Below are positions 44,645 to 52,562 of a DNA stretch of 64,000 bases, piece by piece (positions within the stretch are counted from its first letter, which is position 1; each line of letters opens with the position of its first letter). This DNA is from Aquisalinus flavus (lineage in GTDB: Bacteria > Pseudomonadota > Alphaproteobacteria > Caulobacterales > Parvularculaceae): contig NZ_CP042288.1 in the NCBI RefSeq assembly GCF_022559625.1, positions 2,862,155 through 2,926,154 of the forward strand, written 5' to 3'. The notes beneath the pieces were generated by a model. The model worked only from the letters and a program-made list of their open reading frames with translations. It had not been told where the DNA came from and made no database searches. The position numbers and the translations under genes were made by a program.

Positions 44645-46165
44645 ATGGAAACTGGCCAGTTGATCTCGCTCGGCATCTACTTTGTCGTGATGCTGGGGAT
44701 CGGACTTTATTCCTACATGAATACGGACGAGAATGTCGAAGGCTACATGCTCGGCGGGCGCAAGCTCGGTCCGGCGGTGACGTCACTGTCCGCCGGCGCA
44801 TCGGACATGTCGGGCTGGATGCTGCTCGGCCTGCCCGGCGCGATGTATGTCTCCGGCCTCTCGGCCAGCTGGATCGCCATCGGCCTGTTGATCGGTGCAT
44901 TGTGCAACTATCTCATCGTTGCCCCGCGCCTGCGCGTCTATACCGTCGAGGCCAATGACGCGGTGACGATCCCGGATTATTTCGCCAAGCGCTTCGAGGA
45001 CAATCATCACCTCCTGAAAATCATCTCAGCCATCGTCATCATCATCTTCTTTACGGTGTACACGTCTTCCGGCGTCGTTGCCGGCGGCCTGTTGTTCGAG
45101 GAGGCGTTCGGCTTCGACTATCGCATCGGGCTGTGGGTCACGGCGGGTGTCGTCGTTGCCTATACGCTGTTCGGCGGCTTCATGGCCGTCTCGATCACCG
45201 ATTTCGTCCAGGGCTGCATCATGTTCATCGCCCTCGTCATGGTGCCGGTCGTGGCGATCATGACTCTTGGCGGCTGGGGCGAGACGATGAGCATGGTCAA
45301 CGAGATCGACGCCTCACGCACCAATCTGTTCCAGGGCATGACCTTGATCGGCATCATATCGCTGATGAGCTGGGGTCTTGGCTATTTCGGCCAGCCGCAT
45401 ATCATCGTGCGCTTCATGGCGATCCGCTCGGTCAAGGATATCCCGGCCGCGCGCAATATCGGCATGAGCTGGATGCTCGTCACCATCATCGGCGCGCTCG
45501 CAACGGGCTTTGTCGGCTTTGCCTATATCGCCGAGACCGGCGGCGACCTCGCCGATCCGGAGACGATCTTCATCTTCCTGTCCCAGGTGCTGTTCCACCC
45601 GCTCATCGCCGGCTTCCTGCTCGCCGCCATCCTCGCGGCGATCATGTCGACGATCTCCTCGCAGCTGCTGGTGTCGTCCTCGTCGCTGACGGAGGATTTC
45701 TACAAGCTGTTCCTGCGCCGCGGCGCGAGCGACAAGGAGCTGGTCATCGTCGGCCGCCTGTCGGTCATCGGCGTTGCGCTGGTCGCGATCTTCCTTGCCT
45801 ATGACCGTAACTCGTCCGTGCTCGACCTTGTCTCGAATGCCTGGGCTGGGTTCGGCGCGGCCTTCGGCCCGCTGGTCATCATCTCGCTCTACTGGCGCAA
45901 GATGACCCGCTGGGGCGCGCTCGCCGGCATGGTGCTGGGCGCGGTGATCGTCCTGTTCTGGACCTATGTGCCGGTGCTGCCGGCGGCAGAGGGAGGGGAC
46001 GGCCTGCGGCCGCTGAACGATGAGCTCTATTCCATCGTGCCCGGCTTCATCATCTCGTGGATCGCGATCTATGTCGTCTCGCTGATGTCGCCGCAATCCA
46101 GGCCGGGTGTTCTGGAAACCCATGACCGGGTCGGCCGCAAGATGAAGGAAGCCGGCGTAGAATAG
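44645..46165 (+). CDS. putP: PutP-like sodium/proline symporter
   Basis: 506 residues of the SSS family with about 13 helices. The first helices hold LGGRKLGPAVTSLSAGASDMSGW, the Na+ and proline binding region of PutP. It imports proline for nutrition or osmoprotection. The ATG at 44645 has CGGAGGG upstream. It is a single gene. The 334-base gap after it holds the stress promoter of the following kinase gene. Confidence 0.92.
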   Translation: METGQLISLGIYFVVMLGIGLYSYMNTDENVEGYMLGGRKLGPAVTSLSAGASDMSGWMLLGLPGAMYVSGLSASWIAIGLLIGALCNYLIVAPRLRVYTVEANDAVTIPDYFAKRFEDNHHLLKIISAIVIIIFFTVYTSSGVVAGGLLFEEAFGFDYRIGLWVTAGVVVAYTLFGGFMAVSITDFVQGCIMFIALVMVPVVAIMTLGGWGETMSMVNEIDASRTNLFQGMTLIGIISLMSWGLGYFGQPHIIVRFMAIRSVKDIPAARNIGMSWMLVTIIGALATGFVGFAYIAETGGDLADPETIFIFLSQVLFHPLIAGFLLAAILAAIMSTISSQLLVSSSSLTEDFYKLFLRRGASDKELVIVGRLSVIGVALVAIFLAYDRNSSVLDLVSNAWAGFGAAFGPLVIISLYWRKMTRWGALAGMVLGAVIVLFWTYVPVLPAAEGGDGLRPLNDELYSIVPGFIISWIAIYVVSLMSPQSRPGVLETHDRVGRKMKEAGVE

Positions 46166-46499
46166 CGCGTCCGGAAGGCATGTAGCCACAGGGAGCCATC
46201 CACAGCACAGCGACAGTAACGTGGATGCTGCCCTGCGCGGGGCGTCAAAAAAGCTCCGCGCAGGGCTGGACAGTGAAGTCGGAAGGCTGGGCCGGCGCTG
46301 CGAACCCCGCGACAACGCAACTCGCTGCGCCTGCATCACGGTCCAGTTTCGCAGGGCTGGCCGAGTGAAGCGAAATCGCCATGGAACTATAGAGGGCCCG
46401 GCTGCGTTAGGAACAGACAGCTGCCTTTGTGTGGTGTGCTTTTGGCAAGTAATGAGTCTTGAAGAATATGGCTTGTCAATTTTCGGGATGTGAGGCGGG
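46166..46499. other. Gene-free 334-base stretch
   Basis: Contains a strong hairpin, GCCCTGCGCGG/CCGCGCAGGGC around an A-rich loop at 46230-46266, and the EcfG-type promoter at 46383-46408. No convincing gene is present. Confidence 0.7.
46383..46408 (+). promoter_or_regulatory. EcfG (general stress sigma factor) promoter
   Basis: GGAAC, 17 bases, CGTT is an exact match to the consensus of alphaproteobacterial EcfG/sigma-EcfG promoters. It lies about 92 bases upstream of an HWE kinase gene and should drive the kinase and the GlsB-like gene that follows. Confidence 0.8.
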
Positions 46500-47501
46500 T
46501 TGTCCAAGATAGATAATGGCGGTCCCGAATGGGATCATGAAGACCTGCGTCGTGCCATCGATGCGGCGGGCGTTGCCCTGTGGGCGTGGAACGTCGATAC
46601 AGACGATATTGCCATGGATGCCCGCGGATTTGCGCTATGGGAGATCTCGGCCGGGGTTCCCCTTACCTTCGAGAGCATGTCCGCCAAGATTCACCCGGCG
46701 GACCGCGAACGGGTAAGGGCGGCTTTCTCCGCCACCAGGGCTGTCGTCGGTTCCTATGAGATCGACTTCCGTACCCTTGTCGGACCGGATATCAGATGGA
46801 TTTCCGCCCGCGGGACGGGCGACGATGTAGACATGATCAAACGGGTGCTGACTGGAATCTTCCTCGACGTTACTGATCGCAAAAAGGCGGAAGAGGGCCA
46901 TGAGTTACTGGCGGGCGAGATGAGCCACCGGGTCAAGAACCTTCTCGCCATCGCGTCGGGCCTGACCAGGATCACCTCACGCTCATCGACCTCGATCGAG
47001 GACATGAGCAAACAGCTGATCAACCGTCTGACCGCGCTCGATCGCGCCCATGATCTCGTCAGGCCTCTGCCGGGGGAACAGGGTCGGACAGCACTTCTCG
47101 GTGATATCTGCGCCGTTCTGCTCGCGCCCTATGATGATGCCGGCGCCTTTGCGGGCCGTATCCGGGTCGCTGTCCCGCGCATGGGGGTGGGCAGCCATAC
47201 AGCGAATGCGCTCGCGCTCATCTTGCATGAACTGGCCACAAATTCTGTAAAATATGGTGCTCTGTCTGCTGACGATGGGACTCTCGATATATCCGGCTGC
47301 ATGGTGGAAGACGATGTTCAGATCTGCTGGATCGAGCAGGGCGGGCCGGAAGTCACCTCCGCGCCGGATCTGAGCGGCTATGGCAGCAATCTCGTGCGCC
47401 GGACGATCGAGAGCCAACTGGGCGGAACGGTCACCTATGACTGGTCGAAAAGCGGGGCGACCGTAACCCTTCTGATCAGCGGCGAGCAACTATCGCACTA
47501 A
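46500..47501 (+). CDS. PAS-HWE family sensor histidine kinase
   Basis: 333 residues with no membrane segment. A PAS domain (about 15-128) is followed by the HWE/HisKA_2 core: phospho-acceptor His143 in GEMSHRVKNLLAIASGL and the ATPase box LHELATNSVKYGAL. HWE kinases commonly feed the PhyR-NepR-EcfG general stress pathway in alphaproteobacteria. The gene begins with TTG preceded by GAGGCGGG; no earlier ATG fits. Its own EcfG promoter implies a feedback loop. No PhyR, NepR or EcfG gene is in the window. Confidence 0.9.
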   Translation: MSKIDNGGPEWDHEDLRRAIDAAGVALWAWNVDTDDIAMDARGFALWEISAGVPLTFESMSAKIHPADRERVRAAFSATRAVVGSYEIDFRTLVGPDIRWISARGTGDDVDMIKRVLTGIFLDVTDRKKAEEGHELLAGEMSHRVKNLLAIASGLTRITSRSSTSIEDMSKQLINRLTALDRAHDLVRPLPGEQGRTALLGDICAVLLAPYDDAGAFAGRIRVAVPRMGVGSHTANALALILHELATNSVKYGALSADDGTLDISGCMVEDDVQICWIEQGGPEVTSAPDLSGYGSNLVRRTIESQLGGTVTYDWSKSGATVTLLISGEQLSH

Positions 47502-47539
47502 GTATTCTGTTAGCCTGTCAACTTGGGAAGGACCCAGCC

Positions 47540-47794
47540 ATGACTCTCGAAAGTCTCTTAATCATACTCTTCATCGGCGCCATCGCCGGCTGGCTCGCCG
47601 GGCTGATCGTCAAGGGCTACGGCTATGGCCTGCTCGGCAATATCGTGATTGGCATCATCGGCGCCTTCGTCGCCGGTCTGATCCTGCCGCAGCTCGGTCT
47701 GAGCATCGGCGCTGGGATAGTCGGCGCGATCATCCACGCCACTATAGGGGCTGTTATACTGCTATTCCTGATCCGCCTGATCAAGCGGGCCTGA
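47540..47794 (+). CDS. GlsB/YeaQ/YmgE family stress-response membrane protein
   Basis: 84 residues, three membrane helices, with the transglycosylase-associated signature GAIAGWLAGLIVKG and GNIVIGIIGAFVAGL. Members are induced by general or acid stress in several bacteria; the function is unproven. It lies 38 bases after the HWE kinase, probably in the same EcfG-driven operon. GGGAAGGAC is the ribosome site. Confidence 0.9.
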   Translation: MTLESLLIILFIGAIAGWLAGLIVKGYGYGLLGNIVIGIIGAFVAGLILPQLGLSIGAGIVGAIIHATIGAVILLFLIRLIKRA

Positions 47795-47805
47795 TCAATC
47801 AGGCC
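47788..47805 (+). repeat. Hairpin spanning a stop codon
   Basis: GGCCTGAT-CA-ATCAGGCC: a perfect 8-base inverted repeat enclosing the TGA stop (47792-47794) of the GlsB-like gene. No T-run follows. Confidence 0.55.
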
Positions 47806-48078
47806 GGTTCGCGCATCGGGCCAGACCGGTAGAGCCGGAGCAATGGCGCAGCTCGCGGCGCTCTTCAGGGCCGGGCTATCGGCCATCCAGCCGACAGAAC
47901 GGCGCCTCGCGACCTTCCCTGATTTCAGCATGGTGCCCGAAGGCCTCGGTCGGCCTCCAGCCGGGCGGTATCGGCGGGGGCGTCGTCTGCAGCAAAGCCA
48001 GCAAGCGCGCCGGCCAGCAAATTGATGCCCCGCCCGGATTGCCGTTCGGGCAAACCAGACAGGGGCGACAGCGTCAAC
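47795..48078. other. Gene-free stretch between GlsB-like gene and the VOC protein
   Basis: 284 bases. A 60-codon frame at 47843-48025 has no acceptable spacing of its ribosome site and no family likeness. Nothing else is recognised. Confidence 0.6.
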
Positions 48079-48462
48079 TTACGCGCTTTCCGGCATTTCC
48101 ATCACGAAGGCGTTCAGCTTGTTGCCGTCCGGGTCGCGGAAATAGGCGGCATAGAAACTGTCGCCGCGCGGGCCGGGCTTGCCTTCGCACGTGCCGCCAT
48201 GGCTGAGCGCGATCTCGTGCAGCTTGTTGACCTGGTCCTTGTCCTTGGCCTGAAGGGCGACCATCACGCCATTGCCGACCGTGGCCGCCTCGCCATCGAA
48301 CGGCTTGGTCAGGGCCACACCGGCCGCGCCGCCGGGTTTGCCCCAGGCAATGAAGCTGTCGAAATCCATCATCCGCTTCACGCCCATCTCGGCGGCAAGC
48401 GCGTCATAGAAGGCGGCGTTTTTCTGCAAATCATTCGTGCCGAGGGTTACATATCCGATCAT
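48079..48462 (-). CDS. VOC superfamily (glyoxalase/dioxygenase fold) protein
   Basis: 127 residues, a single VOC module: N-terminal MIGYVTLGTNDLQKNAAFYDALAAEMG and C-terminal RDPDGNKLNAFV. Metal ligands are expected in the TLGTNDL and NKLNAFV strands, but the first has Thr instead of the usual His, so catalytic status is uncertain. GGAGAGAGAA is an excellent ribosome site for the ATG at 48462. Confidence 0.85.
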   Translation of the reverse strand: MIGYVTLGTNDLQKNAAFYDALAAEMGVKRMMDFDSFIAWGKPGGAAGVALTKPFDGEAATVGNGVMVALQAKDKDQVNKLHEIALSHGGTCEGKPGPRGDSFYAAYFRDPDGNKLNAFVMEMPESA

Positions 48463-48623
48463 TGTTCTCTCTCCATGCTGAGCGGTGTCGGAACATAAGG
48501 GGAACATCGGGTAATGTCAACCATCTCCGGCCCGGTGTTTTTTCAAAAAGCTTCATACGGGCACGGCGTGCGACTCTGCTAGGATCGTGGTGTTAGCCGA
48601 TGGCCACGCAGGAAAGACTGACC

Positions 48624-49553
48624 ATGAACAATACCCCGGAATCACCCGACAACGACAATGACATGGACTGGCTCGAGGCAGAACTCGCCGACACGCTGGA
48701 CGAGGACTACGAGCTGGAAATGTCCGAGCCGGCGCTGTCGCTGGAGATCCGCAAGATCTACGAACGCTCGCATCCGCAGACCATGGCGCGGGCGGACTAT
48801 TTCCGGGCACTGCTGACGCTGCAGTCGGAGCTGATCAAGCTGCAGGACTGGGTGCAGTATCACAAGGAAAAGGTCGTTGTCATTTTCGAGGGCCGGGATT
48901 CCGCCGGCAAGGGCGGGGTGATCAAGCGGATCACCCAGCGGCTCAATCCGCGCATCGTGCGGGTCGTCGCCCTGCCTGCGCCGACCGACCGGGAAATGAC
49001 GCAATGGTACTTCCAGCGCTATGTGCCGCATTTGCCGGCCGGCGGCGAGATCGTGCTGTTCGACCGATCCTGGTATAATCGCCCCGGCGTCGAGCGGGTG
49101 ATGGGATTTGCGACCGAGCCCCAGGTCGAGCAGTTCTTCAATGACGTCCCGGAATTCGAGCGCATGCTGGTGCGCTCCGGCATCCGTCTGATCAAATACT
49201 GGTTCTCGATCACCGATGAAGAGCAGCAGATGCGGTTCCTGATGCGCATCCACGATCCGCTGAAACAATGGAAGCTGTCGCCCATGGACCTGCAGAGCCG
49301 GGTGCGCTGGGAAGCCTATACCAAGGCCAAGGAAGAGACCTTCCGGCGCACCAATATTCCCGAAGCGCCATGGTATATCGTGCCGGCCAATGACAAGAAG
49401 CGGGCACGGCTGAATTGCATCAGCCATCTGCTCGACCAGATCCCCTATGAGGACGTGCCGCATGAGGAGGTCGCCCTGCCGGAGCGGGTGTTCAATCCGG
49501 ACTATGAGCGCGCCGTGCTGCCGCCGGAGCTTTACGTGCCCCAGAAATATTAA
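48624..49553 (+). CDS. ppk2: Polyphosphate kinase 2, class I-like
   Basis: 309 residues. Walker A EGRDSAGKGG (89-98) and the DRSWYNR box (147-153) are the defining PPK2 motifs; the acidic N-terminal leader of about 40 residues is typical of single-domain proteins. It uses polyphosphate to phosphorylate nucleoside diphosphates, so it ties polyphosphate to the nucleotide pool. The ATG at 48624 has AGGAAAGA before it; an upstream ATG at 48600 is possible. Confidence 0.93.
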   Translation: MNNTPESPDNDNDMDWLEAELADTLDEDYELEMSEPALSLEIRKIYERSHPQTMARADYFRALLTLQSELIKLQDWVQYHKEKVVVIFEGRDSAGKGGVIKRITQRLNPRIVRVVALPAPTDREMTQWYFQRYVPHLPAGGEIVLFDRSWYNRPGVERVMGFATEPQVEQFFNDVPEFERMLVRSGIRLIKYWFSITDEEQQMRFLMRIHDPLKQWKLSPMDLQSRVRWEAYTKAKEETFRRTNIPEAPWYIVPANDKKRARLNCISHLLDQIPYEDVPHEEVALPERVFNPDYERAVLPPELYVPQKY

Positions 49554-49579
49554 CGACAATATTAACGACAATATTGACG
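49546..49579 (+). repeat. 12-base tandem repeat over the ppk2 stop
   Basis: AATATTAACGAC occurs twice in full and once in part (AATATTGACG). The ppk2 stop TAA at 49551-49553 is inside the first unit. Confidence 0.6.
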
Positions 49580-49594
49580 CCGGAATTGTCTGAT

Positions 49595-49617
49595 GCCGGA
49601 ATCTCCTCCGGCTTTTT
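49595..49617 (+). terminator. Intrinsic terminator of ppk2
   Basis: GCCGGA/TCCGGC stem with a 6-base loop and T5, on the plus strand, shortly before the convergent LysR gene end at 49636. Confidence 0.7.
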
Positions 49618-49635
49618 GGGCAAAGACTGGTTCGT

Positions 49636-50556
49636 CTAAGTGTTGGAAGCGGCCTGTTTCAGCACCCAGTCGACGAAGGCCTTCACCTGCGGCAGGGCGG
49701 CTTTGGCGGGCGGGTGGACGACATAATAGGCGAAGTCCGTCGCGGTGGTGAAATCGAACGGGATCACCAGCCGCGCCGCTTCCAGGTCAGCCAGCGCCAG
49801 CGCCGATTTGGCCAGCGCCACGCCCTTGCCGGCGACCGCCGCCTCGATCACCAGCGAGGACTGGTTGAAGCGCGGCCCGCGCGTGCCGTCGAGGATTTCG
49901 CCCGCCTCGTTTTTCGCCCCGGCGGCGCGCAGCCACATCGGCCAGGTCGGGCAGTCCTCGTCATTGTCCGGCGAGCCGTCATGGAGCAGCGTGTGGAAGG
50001 CAAGGTCCGACAGCTTGTGCAGCGGATGCTCGCCGCGCATCAGGGTTGGGGACGCGACCGGGATGATCCGCTCCTCCATCAGCTTGTGCACGGTCAGCCC
50101 GTCATAGGTGCCGCCGCCATAGCGGATCGCGACATCGACATCGTCGGCGGCGAAATCGACGAGGTTCATGTTGGCATGGACATAGACGTCGATATCCGGG
50201 AACGCGGCCTGGAAACTGTCGAGGCGCGGCACCAGCCATTTCGAGGCGAAGGACGGCGCGACGGAGACGGTCAGCTTGCCCTGGTCCGCACCCGACGCCA
50301 GCAGGCTCGCCGCCGTTGCCAGTTTGTCGAACGCGTCGCGCATGATCGGCAGGCTCGATTGCGCCTCCTCGGTCAGCAGCAGGGTCCGGTTCTGGCGCTT
50401 GAACACCGGCACGCCGAGATAGTCCTCCAGCGCCTTGATCTGCTGCGAAATCGCACCGGGGGTCACGTTCAGCTCTTCCGCCGCCTTGGTAAAGGACAAA
50501 TGGCGGGCGGCGGCCTCATAGGCACGCAGGGCATTCAAAGGGGGTAATCGTCTCAT
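49636..50556 (-). CDS. LysR family regulator, GcvA type
   Basis: 306 residues. The N-terminal helix-turn-helix reads NALRAYEAAARHLSFTKAAEELNVTPGAISQQIKALE, the GcvA-type signature. The effector domain is typical, with ASKWLVPRLDSF and VDVAIRYGGG. It is divergent from the cysG-cysH operon across a 238-base gap carrying three copies of an ATAG-TTTTCTA motif. That geometry suggests it regulates the cysteine operon and itself, which GcvA relatives are not known for. The effector is unknown. Confidence 0.9.
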   Translation of the reverse strand: MRRLPPLNALRAYEAAARHLSFTKAAEELNVTPGAISQQIKALEDYLGVPVFKRQNRTLLLTEEAQSSLPIMRDAFDKLATAASLLASGADQGKLTVSVAPSFASKWLVPRLDSFQAAFPDIDVYVHANMNLVDFAADDVDVAIRYGGGTYDGLTVHKLMEERIIPVASPTLMRGEHPLHKLSDLAFHTLLHDGSPDNDEDCPTWPMWLRAAGAKNEAGEILDGTRGPRFNQSSLVIEAAVAGKGVALAKSALALADLEAARLVIPFDFTTATDFAYYVVHPPAKAALPQVKAFVDWVLKQAASNT

Positions 50557-50794
50557 GGCAGGCCTCTCTCGGGCCGTATAAAATAGTTTTTCTAATCCAA
50601 AAAGTCACGAAAACGTGTTTATGCCATCCCGCACAGGTTGAAAAGCAGAAAATCTGCCAAAAGATAGCTTTTCTATTGGATACGCCACGAGATTTCGATT
50701 GTTTCGCGATCTGAGAATGCCTAGGTTCCGCTCCGACGCGCGGGGCCTGCCCTGCCGCGAGTATATTGAATAGTTTTTCTAAAGGTTTTTCAAC
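50557..50794. promoter_or_regulatory. Divergent LysR-cysG regulatory region with a motif in three copies
   Basis: ATAGTTTTTCTAAT (50583-50596), ATAGCTTTTCTATT (50664-50677) and ATAGTTTTTCTAAA (50770-50783) are direct repeats on the plus strand, an irregular but similar spacing (81 and 106 bases). One lies 27 bases before the LysR start and one 12 bases before cysG. The core TAG-N5-CTA is a short inverted repeat. They are likely operator sites for the LysR protein or another sulfur regulator. Confidence 0.65.
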
Positions 50795-52210
50795 GTGCGC
50801 TATTTTCCGGCGTTTTTTGACATAAAAGACAAGCCCGTGCTGATCGTCGGCGGCGGTGAGCTGGCCCTGCGCAAGGCGCGGCTGCTCGCCAAGGCCGGCC
50901 CGCGGCTCGTCTTCGTCGCGACCGAATTCGATGATGCGCTGATCGCCGAGTTCGGCCAGAGCGCGGAATTCCTGCACAAGACCTTCTCCGCCGCCGATAC
51001 CGATGGCCATGCCGTGCTGGTCATCGCCGCCACCGGCGACGCGGCCGCCGACGAGGCCGTCGCCTTTGCTGCCAAGGGCGCTGGCGTGCCGGTCAATGTC
51101 GTCGACCGGCCGGAGCTGTGCGATTTCGTCGTGCCCTCCATCGTCGAGCGCGGTGATCTTGCCATCGGCATCTCCACCGGCGGCAATGCCCCCGTGCTCG
51201 GCCGCCAGGTCCGCGAGAAGCTGGAAGCCCTGCTGCCCCAGCGCCTCGGCGGGCTGGTCGAGCTGGCGGGCTCCTTCCGCGATGCGGTCACCGCCAGGGT
51301 CGAGCCCGCCCTGCGCCGCCGCTTCTGGGAGAATGTCTTCTCCGGCACCATCGCCGACCTCTTCCTGTCCGGCCGCGAGGCGGACGCGCGCGCGGAAATG
51401 GCCGCCCAGCTCAACCGTCCGCGAGACTCGGCGGAGGGCTTCGTCCATATTGTCGGCGCGGGCCCCGGCGATCCGGAACTGCTGACGCTCAAGGCCCTGC
51501 GCATCCTGCAGGAGGCTGATGTCGTCCTGCATGACGCCCTCGTCGGCGACGGCATCATGGAGATGATCCGCCGCGATGCCGAGCGCATCTATGTCGGCAA
51601 GAAGAAGGCCGACCACTCCATGCCGCAGGAAGACATCGGCACGCTGATGATCCGCCTCGCCCGCGAGGGCAAGCGCGTCGTGCGGCTGAAGGGCGGCGAT
51701 CCGTTCATCTTCGGGCGCGGCGGCGAGGAGCTCGAAGCGCTGAAAGCTGCCGGCATCCCGGCGGCGGTCGTGCCCGGCATCACCGCGGCGACCGGCTGCG
51801 GCGCGGCAGCCTCCGTGCCGCTGACCCATCGCGACCATGCCCAGGCCGTCACCTTCGTCACCGGTCACGCCAAGGGCGACACTGCCCCCGACCTGAACTG
51901 GCAGGCGCTGGCCGATCTCGGCCACACAATCGTCGTCTATATGGGCGTCGGCACGGCGGGTGCGATCTCGCGCCATCTCGTCGAGGCCGGCATGGACGCA
52001 GCAACACCCGCCGCGATCATCGAGAAGGGCTCCCTGCCCGAACAGAAGATCATCCGTACCCGGCTCGGCTCCCTCGGCGAGGATATCGCCGCCGGTGGCA
52101 TCGAGGGCCCGGCCGTGCTGATCATCGGCGCTGTCGCCGCCGCGGCCGATGGCCGTGGCCTTGTCGATCTCGCCGCGCACCGGGCCGAACCGCAAAGACT
52201 GAGAGCGTAA
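50795..52210 (+). CDS. cysG: Siroheme synthase CysG
   Basis: 471 residues, the trifunctional enzyme that makes siroheme for sulfite reductase. The N-terminal precorrin-2 dehydrogenase/ferrochelatase (about 1-215) has LIVGGGELALRKARLL. The C-terminal uroporphyrinogen III methyltransferase (about 217-465) has HIVGAGPGDPELLTLKALRILQ (shortened here) and LKGGDPFIFGRGGEE. The start is GTG at 50795, canonical MRYFPAFFDI, with AAAGG upstream. It opens the cys operon; the DUF2849 gene starts 1 base after the stop. Confidence 0.95.
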   Translation: MRYFPAFFDIKDKPVLIVGGGELALRKARLLAKAGPRLVFVATEFDDALIAEFGQSAEFLHKTFSAADTDGHAVLVIAATGDAAADEAVAFAAKGAGVPVNVVDRPELCDFVVPSIVERGDLAIGISTGGNAPVLGRQVREKLEALLPQRLGGLVELAGSFRDAVTARVEPALRRRFWENVFSGTIADLFLSGREADARAEMAAQLNRPRDSAEGFVHIVGAGPGDPELLTLKALRILQEADVVLHDALVGDGIMEMIRRDAERIYVGKKKADHSMPQEDIGTLMIRLAREGKRVVRLKGGDPFIFGRGGEELEALKAAGIPAAVVPGITAATGCGAAASVPLTHRDHAQAVTFVTGHAKGDTAPDLNWQALADLGHTIVVYMGVGTAGAISRHLVEAGMDAATPAAIIEKGSLPEQKIIRTRLGSLGEDIAAGGIEGPAVLIIGAVAAAADGRGLVDLAAHRAEPQRLRA

Positions 52211-52211
52211 C

Positions 52212-52562
52212 ATGGCTGACAAACCGGCAAAAATATCAACCGGCGGTGTGAAGAAGGGCCGTAATGAAGGCGAGAAGGCCGTCACCGCCAACCGCCTGTC
52301 CGACGGCATCACCGTCTATCTGTATGAGGACGGCTCATGGCACGATTCCTTACGCGGCGCTGCCGTGTTCGAGGGCGATGACGCCCTTGCCGCACTGGAA
52401 CAGGCGACCGTCGAGGAAACCATCGTCGTCGGGCCGTATCTGATGGATGTGGTCCAGGACGGCGAGACCGTCGTGCCCGCCGGCCGCGCCCTGCTGCGCG
52501 AGACGATCCGCTCCGCCGGGCCGACCATCAAGAGCGACTATTCCCGTACGGAGGTCCAGTAA
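52212..52562 (+). CDS. DUF2849 protein
   Basis: 116 residues, cytoplasmic, with the DUF2849 pattern: VTANRLSDGITVYLYEDGSWH, then VGPYLMDV and RETIRSAGPTI. The family is nearly confined to alphaproteobacterial sulfite-reductase operons, where it sits directly before cysI. Its job is unknown; a role in siroheme delivery or electron transfer to CysI is plausible. Its stop overlaps the cysI start by one base (TAATG). Confidence 0.9.
   Translation: MADKPAKISTGGVKKGRNEGEKAVTANRLSDGITVYLYEDGSWHDSLRGAAVFEGDDALAALEQATVEETIVVGPYLMDVVQDGETVVPAGRALLRETIRSAGPTIKSDYSRTEVQ

Noticed and set aside
47843-48025. 60-codon frame after the GlsB-like gene
   Set aside because: The Shine-Dalgarno-like GGAG is too close to the ATG, and composition and sequence do not look coding.
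50516-52312. 598-codon minus-strand frame opposite cysG
   Set aside because: Shadow of cysG; it also crosses the divergent promoter region.
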